A stretch of 11,863 bases of DNA, taken from NCBI GenBank assembly GCA_038239195.1, contig JBBSEZ010000313.1:1-11863 (forward strand), given 5' to 3'. Under the pieces are notes generated by a model. The model searched no databases. It was not told the DNA's origin and saw only the letters and a list, made by a program, of their open reading frames with translations. Made by a program: the position numbers and the translations under genes. This document shows, piece after piece, positions 6,370 through 11,863 of this stretch; within the stretch, counting starts at the first letter, position 1, and each line of letters starts with the position of its first letter. This stretch comes from JBBSEZ01 sp038239195 (GTDB taxonomy: Bacteria; Planctomycetota; Planctomycetia; Gemmatales; Gemmataceae).

Positions 6370-8334
6370 TCAGTCCGCGTTGCTGGCCGAGACGAGTCGC
6401 TTGCCGGCCAGCATGCGAACCCCGAAGTTCAAGAACATGACCACCGCCAGCAGGACCAGCGCCGCCGCCCACGCCTGGCGGTGCCAGTCGTCGTAGGGGC
6501 TGACCGCGTACGTGAAGATGTAGACCGGCAGCGAGGGCGTGAAGTCGTTGGGCGAGCGCGGCCAGAACTGGTTGCTCGACGCCGTCAGCAGCAGCGGGGC
6601 CGTCTCCCCGGCCACCCGCGCGATCGACAAGAAGATGGCGGTGATGATCGACGGCAGCGCCGCCGGCACCACCACGCGGACCACCGTTTGCCAGCGGCTC
6701 GCCCCCAGGGCGTAGCTCGCCTGGCGCAGCGAGCCCGGCACCAACTTGAGCGCCTCCTCGGAGGCCCGCATGACGATGGGAATCATCATTACGCCCAGGG
6801 CGAACGACCCGGCCCAGCCGGAGAAGTGGCCCATCGGCTTGACCACCAGCGTGTAGGCGAAAATGCCGATGACGATGGACGGAACGCCGCCGAGCAACTC
6901 CCCGACGAAGCGGACGGTCGGGCCGAGCCGGGTGCTGCGGTACTCGGCCAGGTAGATGGCGGCCAGGATGCCCACGGGCACGGCAAACAGCGTCGCCAGG
7001 CCGACCAGCAGCGCGCTGCCGTACAGCGCGTTGACCATGCCGCCGCCCGTCCGGCCCACGGGCCGGGGCATCTTGGTGAAGAAATCCAGGTCGAGGGCCG
7101 AGAAGCCCTGGACCAGCAGGTGGCCGACGATCAGGAAGAGGAACCCGACGGTGACGACCAGGCAAAGGCCCAGGACGACTGTCATCGCGCTATTGACCCA
7201 CTGCGCCTTCCGGCCTGCCCCCCCCTCCCTCACTGGGATGCGGTAAGGGGCCTCGGAAGCCATCTCGTTCGCTTCGGCATCAGGGGACGGCTCGGGAGCT
7301 CCCTGCCGGCCAGTGCTCGAGAAGCCTGTGGCCCCGAACAGGCTGAGGAGCTTGAGCCTCCCGCCCGGGCGGCTGACCTGCCAGATCAACACCCGGGCCA
7401 GGGAGTTGATGACCACGGTGACCATCAGCAGCACCAGGCCCAACTCGACCAGGGCGGAAAGGTAGAGATCGTAGGTGGCCTCGGTGAACTCGTTGGCGAT
7501 CACGCTGGCGATGCTGTTGCCCATCGTAAAAGGCGACAGGCTGATGATGGCCTTGTTGCCGATGAGCATGGTGACGGCCATCGTCTCGCCGAGCGCCCGG
7601 CCGAGCGCCAGAAAGCAACCGCCGACGATGCCGGGCCGGGCGTAGGGCAGCACGACGTGCCAGATCGTCTGCCAGCGGGAGGCCCCCAGGGCCAGGGCCC
7701 CCTCGCGCTGCGAGCGGGGCACGGCGCGGATCACGTCGAAGGAGACGGAGGCGACGTAGGGCACGATCATGATGGCCAGGATGATCCCCGCGGGGAGGAT
7801 GCCGACGCCCCCCCGGTTGGGGCCGCCCAGCGCGGTGAGGACTTGCTGGAGGAGGGGCGACAGCACGAACACCCCCCAGAAGCCGTACACGACGCTGGGG
7901 ACCACCGCCAGCATCTCCACCAGGAAGGAGCCGGCCCGGCGCAGCCAGTGCGGGGCGATCTCCGCCAAAAAGGCGGCGGTGCCGACGCCCAGGGGCACCG
8001 CGATCAGCATGGCGATGGCCGAGGTCGTCACGGTCCCCCACACGAACGCCAGCGCCCCGAACTGGCGGTGGGTCGGCTCGGGGTCCCAGGTTTTCTCCAC
8101 GAAGAACCGCCCGCCGATGGTCGCGAGCGCCAGCCACGACTTCCAGAGGAGGACCGCCGTCAGCAGCACGGCCAGGGTGAGGACCAGCAGGGCGGCGGTC
8201 TGGCAAAGGCCCTTGAAGAGGGCGTCCGCCACGCCCTGAAAGCGACCCGGGGGAGGGAGGGAGGACCGCCGTTGGCCCGCGGCGGGGGCGCGAGGTGGTG
8301 GTGGAGGGGCGGTGGTGGCGTTTCGGTTGGCCAT
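6370..8334 (-). CDS. pstCA: Phosphate ABC transporter permease, PstC-PstA fusion
   Basis: This 654-residue protein joins both permease subunits of the Pst importer in one chain. The PstC half covers about residues 40-325, with coupling-helix EAA motif EGALALGASRWQTIW near 211-225. The PstA half covers about 380-650, with its own motif QASYALGASRWQTVV near 538-552 and the PstA-like ARVAGETAPLL near 572. A polar linker at about 335-375 separates them. Each half has roughly six hydrophobic segments, matching separate PstC and PstA in length. The frame is uninterrupted from 8334 to the TGA at 6370. The N-terminus is Pro/Ala-rich and probably cytoplasmic. A GGAAGGG lies about 9 bases before the ATG. 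It is separated from pstS by a MITE-like element. Fusion of two normally separate genes is clear in the sequence unless a frameshift is hidden. Confidence 0.93.
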   Translation of the reverse strand: MANRNATTAPPPPPRAPAAGQRRSSLPPPGRFQGVADALFKGLCQTAALLVLTLAVLLTAVLLWKSWLALATIGGRFFVEKTWDPEPTHRQFGALAFVWGTVTTSAIAMLIAVPLGVGTAAFLAEIAPHWLRRAGSFLVEMLAVVPSVVYGFWGVFVLSPLLQQVLTALGGPNRGGVGILPAGIILAIMIVPYVASVSFDVIRAVPRSQREGALALGASRWQTIWHVVLPYARPGIVGGCFLALGRALGETMAVTMLIGNKAIISLSPFTMGNSIASVIANEFTEATYDLYLSALVELGLVLLMVTVVINSLARVLIWQVSRPGGRLKLLSLFGATGFSSTGRQGAPEPSPDAEANEMASEAPYRIPVREGGAGRKAQWVNSAMTVVLGLCLVVTVGFLFLIVGHLLVQGFSALDLDFFTKMPRPVGRTGGGMVNALYGSALLVGLATLFAVPVGILAAIYLAEYRSTRLGPTVRFVGELLGGVPSIVIGIFAYTLVVKPMGHFSGWAGSFALGVMMIPIVMRASEEALKLVPGSLRQASYALGASRWQTVVRVVVPAALPSIITAIFLSIARVAGETAPLLLTASSNQFWPRSPNDFTPSLPVYIFTYAVSPYDDWHRQAWAAALVLLAVVMFLNFGVRMLAGKRLVSASNAD

Positions 8335-8388
8335 GGCGTCAGCCCTTCCGGTCTGCGTTGAGTCACCGCCCCGCGCCTGCCGCGCTTA

Positions 8389-8498
8389 GGCGACCGGCAG
8401 GAACAAGCCTCCCTGTAGGACGGCCCACCTGAGCCGTCCATGCTCGAAGGCCGGCTCAGGTGGGCCGTCCTACAGCAAACCAACTCCTGCCGCTCGCC
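8389..8498. mobile_element. MITE-like element, copy 2, flanked by TTA repeats
   Basis: The terminal inverted repeats are GGCGACCGGCAGGA (8389-8402) and GGCGAGCGGCAGGA (leftward from 8498), 13 of 14 matching. TTA borders both ends (8386-8388 and 8499-8501). Read leftward, the right TTA is the TAA stop of pstS. The layout equals copy 1 at 2665-2777: same ends, same 9-base loop, same position between a stop codon and the next gene of an operon. It has no coding capacity. Confidence 0.62.
8413..8475. repeat. Long palindrome inside MITE-like copy 2
   Basis: Arms 8413-8439 and 8449-8475 are 27-bp inverted repeats with one mismatch (C at 8451) around a 9-base loop. The inner stem differs from copy 1 (CCCACCTGAG against CTCTCCTGAG), yet the opposite arm carries the matching change, so pairing is kept. 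In the pst transcript it would form a strong hairpin between pstS and the permease gene, possibly protecting the pstS message or lowering read-through. Confidence 0.85.
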
Positions 8499-9557
8499 TT
8501 ACTTGCCGACCTGGATCGAGTCGAGCTTCTTCTCCAGGCGCTCGACGAGGCCCTTGGGGAGGCGCGAGTAGTTGAGGGCCTCACAGTGCTCCTGCCCCTC
8601 GTGCGTCACCCAGCGCAGGAAGTCCACGACCTGCTGCCCCTTGCCGGCCGGCAGCTTGTCGTAGACCACCGCCCAGACGGTGCCGCTGATCGGGTAACTT
8701 TCCTTGCCGGGGGCGTCGGTGATCGAGTAGCGCAGGTCTTCGGGGATGGTGGTCAGGGAGGCGTTGGCCGCCGCCGTCACGGACTGGAGGGTGGGCTTGA
8801 TGAACGCGCCCGCCTTGTTCTTGACCAGGCCCACACTCATCTTGTTCTGGAGGGCGTACTCCAGTTCGACGTAGCCGATGCTCCCGGGCGAGCGGCGGAC
8901 CTGCCCCGCGACGCCCTCGTTGCCCTTCTGGCCGATGCCTACCTTCCAGTTGACGGAGGTGCCCACGCCGACGTCGGTCTTCCACTGGGGGCTGACCTTG
9001 GCGAGGTAATCGACCCAGATGTAGGTGGTCCCGCTGCCGTCGGAGCGGTGGACCACCACGATCTCCTGGTCGGGCAGTTCGACGCCGGGGTTGAGCTTCC
9101 GCAGGGCCTCGTGGTTCCACTTCTTGATGTTGCCGAGGAAGACGTCGGCCAGCACCGGCCCGGTGAACTTGAGCGGCTCGCTGACGCCCGGCAGGTTGTA
9201 GGTGGCGACCACCGCCCCGAGGGCAAGCGGTACGTGGAGCGGCTCGCTGCCGGTTTCGCGGCACTTGGCGAGTTGCTCCTCGTTCATGGGGCCGTCGGTG
9301 CAGCCGAAGTCGAAGGTCTTGACGGTCATCTGCTGGATGCCGCCGCCGGAGCCGATCGACTGGTAGTTGACCTCGATCCCCGTGGCCTTGCGGTATTCGT
9401 CGGCCCACGTCGTCATCATCGGATACACGAACGTCGAGCCGCCCGCGTTCAGGCGCTTGTCCTTGCCGCCGCAACCGACCGCGAGAGCGGCGACGCTCAG
9501 GCCGACCGCACAGAAAGCGGCATGACCCACCCACGCGCTCATCAGGAACTTCTTCAT
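8499..9557 (-). CDS. pstS: Phosphate-binding lipoprotein PstS
   Basis: This 352-residue protein captures phosphate outside the inner membrane for the Pst importer. It begins with a lipoprotein signal ending in lipobox AVGC, with Cys29 as the lipidation site. Phosphate-site motifs follow: NAGGSTFVYP (37-46), NYQSIGSGGG (64-73), FDFGCTDGPM (82-91, where a Ser or Ala more often replaces the Cys), HRSDGSGTT (170-178) and RRSPGSIGY (221-229). Length is normal for the family. ATG 9557 is chosen because GGGAGG lies 5 bases upstream and the signal peptide starts there. It is the first gene of the pst operon. Upstream lies a set of 11-bp-spaced repeats that could be a Pho box. The TAA stop is the TTA flank of a MITE-like element. 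An arsenate-related role is possible but not shown. Confidence 0.94.
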   Translation of the reverse strand: MKKFLMSAWVGHAAFCAVGLSVAALAVGCGGKDKRLNAGGSTFVYPMMTTWADEYRKATGIEVNYQSIGSGGGIQQMTVKTFDFGCTDGPMNEEQLAKCRETGSEPLHVPLALGAVVATYNLPGVSEPLKFTGPVLADVFLGNIKKWNHEALRKLNPGVELPDQEIVVVHRSDGSGTTYIWVDYLAKVSPQWKTDVGVGTSVNWKVGIGQKGNEGVAGQVRRSPGSIGYVELEYALQNKMSVGLVKNKAGAFIKPTLQSVTAAANASLTTIPEDLRYSITDAPGKESYPISGTVWAVVYDKLPAGKGQQVVDFLRWVTHEGQEHCEALNYSRLPKGLVERLEKKLDSIQVGK

Positions 9558-9631
9558 GAGGTCCTCCCTGGTTTCGACGGGCCACGGGGGCCTGCGTTGA
9601 CGCATGCGCCCGCGTGCATGTAGTTTACGGA

Positions 9632-9696
9632 AGCATACCCACTCGCCCAGAGGAGGACGCGAAGATCGAGTGAGGGTTTGATGAAGAAGCGATGAG
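9632..9696 (-). promoter_or_regulatory. Possible Pho-box-type repeats and -10 upstream of pstS
   Basis: On the minus strand CTCATCG (9696-9690), TTCATCA (9685-9679) and CTCACTC (9674-9668) recur with exact 4-base spacers, an 11-bp period. Two weaker YTC-starting units follow in phase (TTCGCGT, CTCTGGG). A TATGCT at 9637-9632 could be the -10. PhoB boxes in proteobacteria are 7-bp direct repeats with 4-bp spacers, so the geometry fits, while the repeat sequence differs from the E. coli consensus. Chance cannot be excluded. Confidence 0.35.
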
Positions 9697-9799
9697 CAAG
9701 TGGAGAGGGCTGTCGAACGAGAGGATTGCGGGAGGGGCCGCGGAGGAAGTGCTGCCAGCCGCTACGCGGAACCGAGGAGGCGGATCGAGGGGCAGCATT

Positions 9800-9832
9800 G
9801 CCGTCGCGGGGGCACGCACCTCCCGCGACGGC
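9800..9832 (-). terminator. Hairpin downstream of the truncated gene
   Basis: GCCGTCGCGGG (9800-9810) and its exact complement (9822-9832) form an 11-bp GC-rich stem with an 11-base loop, 18 bases beyond the TGA at 9851-9853. It probably ends transcription of the remnant gene or of its original operon before pstS. No T-run follows it on the minus strand, so it is an atypical terminator. Confidence 0.45.
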
Positions 9833-9850
9833 CAGACGCGCATCGTCGAA

Positions 9851-10117
9851 TCACTCGGCCGAGGCCTCACCTGCCTTGGCGAGGAGCTCCATGCGCTTCA
9901 GAGGGTGGAGCTTCCACGCCCACCCCGTGCCCTCGCGGTAGTCCGCCGCGATGAAGCCGCGGATGCCGCCGCCGAAGTAGATCGGCTGGGCGCTGAGGAA
10001 CACCTTCGACGGGTTGGCCTTGCCGTCCCAGTCGGTCTGGAAGACCCAGCCGTCCACGTTGCCCAGGCGCTTGGCGCCGACGTACTTCAGCTTGGTGCAC
10101 CCCAGGGCCAGCTTGTC
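9851..10117 (-). pseudogene. 3' remnant of an unidentified gene, cut by the IS element
   Basis: An 88-codon frame begins abruptly at 10117 next to a TAG and ends at TGA 9851. It reads with natural protein composition: LGCTKLKYVGAKRLG, DGWVFQTDWDGK, PIYFGGGIRGFIAADYR and WAWKLHPLKRMELLAK. A GTG at 10057 could serve as a start, but similar-quality coding continues upstream of it to the edge of the IS. The inverted-repeat end of the IS starts about 8 bases further on, so insertion most likely removed or displaced the 5' part. I do not see its continuation on the other side of the IS within the 112 bases available. Aromatic and Gly-rich content hints at an exported or beta-structured protein; I do not recognise the family. 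Confidence 0.6.
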
Positions 10118-10124
10118 CTAGGAG

Positions 10125-10140
10125 TGTGTCCGAGAATTCG
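10125..10140 (+). repeat. Left terminal inverted repeat of the IS
   Basis: TGTGTCCGAGAATTCG matches the inverted right end at 12 of 16 positions, with the core TGTCC-N-AGAAT fully shared. It lies just past the point where the remnant gene stops making sense. Confidence 0.55.
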
Positions 10141-10147
10141 TCTAGGA

Positions 10148-10162
10148 GGCCCCTTTGGGGCC
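10148..10162 (-). terminator. Hairpin after the transposase gene
   Basis: GGCCCC (10148-10153) and GGGGCC (10157-10162) form a 6-bp GC stem with a TTT loop, about 55 bases past the transposase stop and inside the IS. It may stop transcription leaving or entering the element. GC-rich runs around it allow other pairings, and no T-run follows. Confidence 0.3.
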
Positions 10163-10217
10163 CCCATCGGGCCCTCTCGCCTACCTCAGACCGACCATTT
10201 GCTACATTTCAGATGTT

Positions 10218-11633
10218 TTAATTCGCACTGGGTGCGCAGCCGTAGCGCCAGATCTTGAGGAGGTTGTGGGTAAGGCAGACGAGGCACCATTCGCCGTTGA
10301 CCTTCTCCTCGCCGCGCAGCGAGAAGGCGCGGAACCCTCGCGCCCCCTTGATTTGGCCGAACACCGGCTCGACGATTACCTTCCGCCGCGCGTACGCCGC
10401 CTTCCCCTCCGGCGTGCGCAACTTCGCCGCCATCCGCTCCTTCGCCGTCGCCGCCGCCGACAGCGGCGCGGCCGGCCCTTCGACCTCGTGGTGCTTCTGC
10501 CGCTTCGTCGCCAGGTACGGGTCGAAGCCCAGGCCCTCCAGGCCCTCCACCGCCGCCGCGCTGAAGTATCCCGTGTCTGCCAGCGCCGCCATCTTCCTGG
10601 CCTGGCCGCTCGCGTCCTTGGGCAGCCCCACCCCGGCGCGCCCCAGGTTGTCCAGCGTGGCCTGGGCCAGTGGCACCGCTTGCCGAACGTCGTTGGCCGC
10701 CGTCGTCACGAAGCACGCCACGATGATCTGACGCATCGCGTCCACGCTCACCTGCGCGTTGCCGCTGTAATCGAAGCCCTTGTTGCTCTGCGGCATGATC
10801 TTCATCTCGGGGTCGGTAAAGTTCACCTGGGCCTTGTCCTCGGGCACCTCGCTGACCGGCTTGGGTTCCTTGCCCCGCCGCTTTTGCCCCGTCCGCTCCC
10901 GCTCGGCCTCGGCCTCGGCGCGCCGCTGCCGCTCGGCCTCGGCCTCGGCCTTGGCCCGCTCCTCCAGGCGCCCCAGGCCCGCTTCGATCGTCGCCAGGCG
11001 GCCCTCCCGGCGCGCCAGTTCGGCAGGCAGTTCGTCGCCGCGCTGGCTGCCCAGTGCGGCGTCCTCCTGCGCGTCGGTCTCCTGCGCCTGCTTGAGCAGG
11101 GCCTCGATCTCCGCCCGCAAGCGCTCCTTCTCCTTTTTCATGTAGCCGTAGCTCATGGCCTTGTGCCGCGAGGCGTTGGCCTTGATCTTGCTGCCGTCGA
11201 AGGCCAACTTGCCCAGGCCGAGCATGCCCAGTTCGGCCGCCAGGCCGAGCACCTGATCGAACAGGCCCGGCAGGGCCCCGAGGTGGTCCTTGCGGAAGTC
11301 GCTGATGGTGCGGAAGTCGGGGCGGTCGTCGCCGACGATGGCCAGGAAGGCAAGGTTGCGTTGGGAGGCCAGGGCGATCTTGCGGCTGGAGTAGACGCCG
11401 ACGCAGTAGGAGTACAGGAGCAGGCAGGCCATCATGGCTGGGTCGAAGGGAGGGGCGCCGCGGGTCTCGGCCTCGTAAGGCGCGTAGAAGGCCTTCAGGT
11501 CGAGGCGGGGGACCGCCTCGAGCAGGAAGAAGACGAGGTCGCCCTCGTCGAGTCGTTCGGCCGGGGTGAAGGTCTGGACGGCGTAGGCCTCCGGGCTCCA
11601 GGGCCGATACTTCTTCTGCAAGGGCTTGCTCAT
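10218..11633 (-). CDS. IS1182-family DDE transposase
   Basis: This 471-residue transposase has the IS1182-type order. The N-terminal domain includes PFDPAMMACLLLYSY (about 62-76) and FRTISDFRK (107-115). The catalytic domain has Asp146 in FDGSKIKANAS, Asp353 in ADTGYFS and Glu422 in VEPVFGQIKGARGFR, forming a plausible DDE triad. Between the first two Asp residues lies a long charged Ala/Glu/Arg coiled-coil stretch (about 165-250), common in this family. Length and all motifs are intact, with no internal stop, so the enzyme may be active. ATG 11633 has GAGGGG about 8 bases upstream. The protein cuts and joins the element ends at 10125 and 11751. Cargo genes are absent. Confidence 0.92.
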   Translation of the reverse strand: MSKPLQKKYRPWSPEAYAVQTFTPAERLDEGDLVFFLLEAVPRLDLKAFYAPYEAETRGAPPFDPAMMACLLLYSYCVGVYSSRKIALASQRNLAFLAIVGDDRPDFRTISDFRKDHLGALPGLFDQVLGLAAELGMLGLGKLAFDGSKIKANASRHKAMSYGYMKKEKERLRAEIEALLKQAQETDAQEDAALGSQRGDELPAELARREGRLATIEAGLGRLEERAKAEAEAERQRRAEAEAERERTGQKRRGKEPKPVSEVPEDKAQVNFTDPEMKIMPQSNKGFDYSGNAQVSVDAMRQIIVACFVTTAANDVRQAVPLAQATLDNLGRAGVGLPKDASGQARKMAALADTGYFSAAAVEGLEGLGFDPYLATKRQKHHEVEGPAAPLSAAATAKERMAAKLRTPEGKAAYARRKVIVEPVFGQIKGARGFRAFSLRGEEKVNGEWCLVCLTHNLLKIWRYGCAPSAN

Positions 11634-11735
11634 GACCTACCCCTCAAGGCTACCCGAGCGGGCGCGCCCCTCCGCCAAGGCCCCACACCGCCCCAGCCGA
11701 GGGCGCCCTCTCCCCGTACCTTATCTGAACTTTCG

Positions 11736-11751
11736 CAGATTCTGGGACAAA
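11736..11751 (-). repeat. Right terminal inverted repeat of the IS
   Basis: Read leftward from 11751 it is TTTGTCCCAGAATCTG, matching the left end at 12 of 16 positions. It lies about 100 bases upstream of the transposase ATG. Confidence 0.55.
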
Positions 11752-11765
11752 GCGTTAGCGGACCT

Positions 11766-11785
11766 CCCAAGGCTGTTACCTTGGG
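11766..11785. terminator. Small hairpin in the right flank of the IS
   Basis: CCCAAGG (11766-11772) and CCTTGGG (11779-11785) form a 7-bp stem with a 6-base loop. It lies outside the IS and may be a terminator of a gene lying beyond the right edge. No T-run is present on either side. Confidence 0.3.
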
Positions 11786-11863
11786 GGCGGGGCGATTTCG
11801 GCTTGTGCGGCGGGGAACCTGCTGCCGCTCACGCCGCGATCAAGATACAGCGCTTGAGGACGC

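Larger units (their letters stand above)
10125..11751 (-). mobile_element. IS1182-type insertion sequence
   Basis: About 1.63 kb bounded by imperfect terminal inverted repeats: TGTGTCCGAGAATTCG at 10125-10140 against TTTGTCCCAGAATCTG read leftward from 11751, 12 of 16 matching. It holds one full-length transposase gene. The exact ends are uncertain by several bases. Just outside are CTAG (10118-10121 region) and TTAG (11755-11758), a possible but imperfect 4-bp target duplication. It abuts the gene remnant at 9851-10117. Confidence 0.7.

Noticed and set aside
4949..6496. A 515-codon rightward open frame across arsR and pstB
   Set aside because: It overlaps two well-supported genes in other frames and has no recognisable motif.
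6335..7165. Upstream extension of the pstB frame to 552 codons
   Set aside because: The extension runs through the permease gene in another frame and has shadow-like composition; PstB homology begins just after the ATG at 6334.
6481..8361. A 626-codon rightward open frame
   Set aside because: It lies exactly antisense to the PstC-PstA gene and encodes a low-complexity Arg/Gly/Asp/His-rich chain with no domain, a usual by-product of GC-rich codon use.
8460..9623. A 387-codon rightward open frame opposite pstS
   Set aside because: It is antisense to a clear PstS gene with lipobox and phosphate-site motifs; its own composition is Asp/Gly/Leu/Val-biased filler.
11829..11861. Possible gene end reading VLKRCILIAA then TGA, leftward
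   Set aside because: Ten codons at the window edge are too few to support a gene, and no motif is recognised.

Overview
The window is GC-rich bacterial DNA. It fits a planctomycete of the Gemmata/Isosphaera type best. The grounds are the base composition, a damaged Cys-rich secreted protein of a kind I associate with that group, short palindromic repeats rich in GGACGGCTC/GAGCCGTCC between genes, and an IS1182-type transposase. This placement is inference; no rRNA or other phylogenetic marker is present.

Layout. Positions 1-34 hold the first codons of a leftward gene with its promoter near 106-111. About 540-938 holds a rightward Cys-rich protein remnant, frameshifted near its end. A leftward run follows in transcription order: an aquaglyceroporin (4831-3947), a secreted transglutaminase-like protein (3950-2778, start overlapping the aquaporin stop), a COG0523/CobW-type GTPase (2617-1508) and a small stand-alone PhoB-type winged-helix protein with no receiver domain (1467-1177). 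Divergent from the aquaporin is an ArsR-family repressor (5046-5471) with a good promoter and a TGTATACA palindrome at its expected transcription start. Facing arsR is a leftward phosphate-uptake operon: pstS lipoprotein (9557-8499), a single-chain PstC-PstA permease fusion (8334-6370) and pstB ATPase (6334-5507). No phoU follows. At the right end an IS1182-type element (about 10125-11751) lies against an 88-codon gene remnant (10117-9851) that looks cut by its insertion.

How the parts may work together. ArsR next to a GlpF/AqpS-like channel and a Pst system recalls known arsenic gene islands, where phosphate (and arsenate) uptake, arsenite permeation and ArsR control are linked. No arsenate reductase or arsenite pump is visible, so an arsenic role is only a hypothesis.

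The most unusual feature is a pair of about 110-bp MITE-like elements (2665-2777 and 8389-8498). Each has terminal inverted repeats (GGCGAGCGGCAGGA type), a long inner palindrome made of two smaller palindromes, and flanking TTA direct repeats. Seen from the leftward genes, the flanking repeat is TAA and is the stop codon of the upstream gene in both cases (the transglutaminase gene and pstS). The inner stems differ between copies but stay complementary within each copy. This suggests a small mobile element that targets TAA, spares the stop codon by target duplication, and places a large RNA hairpin inside operons.
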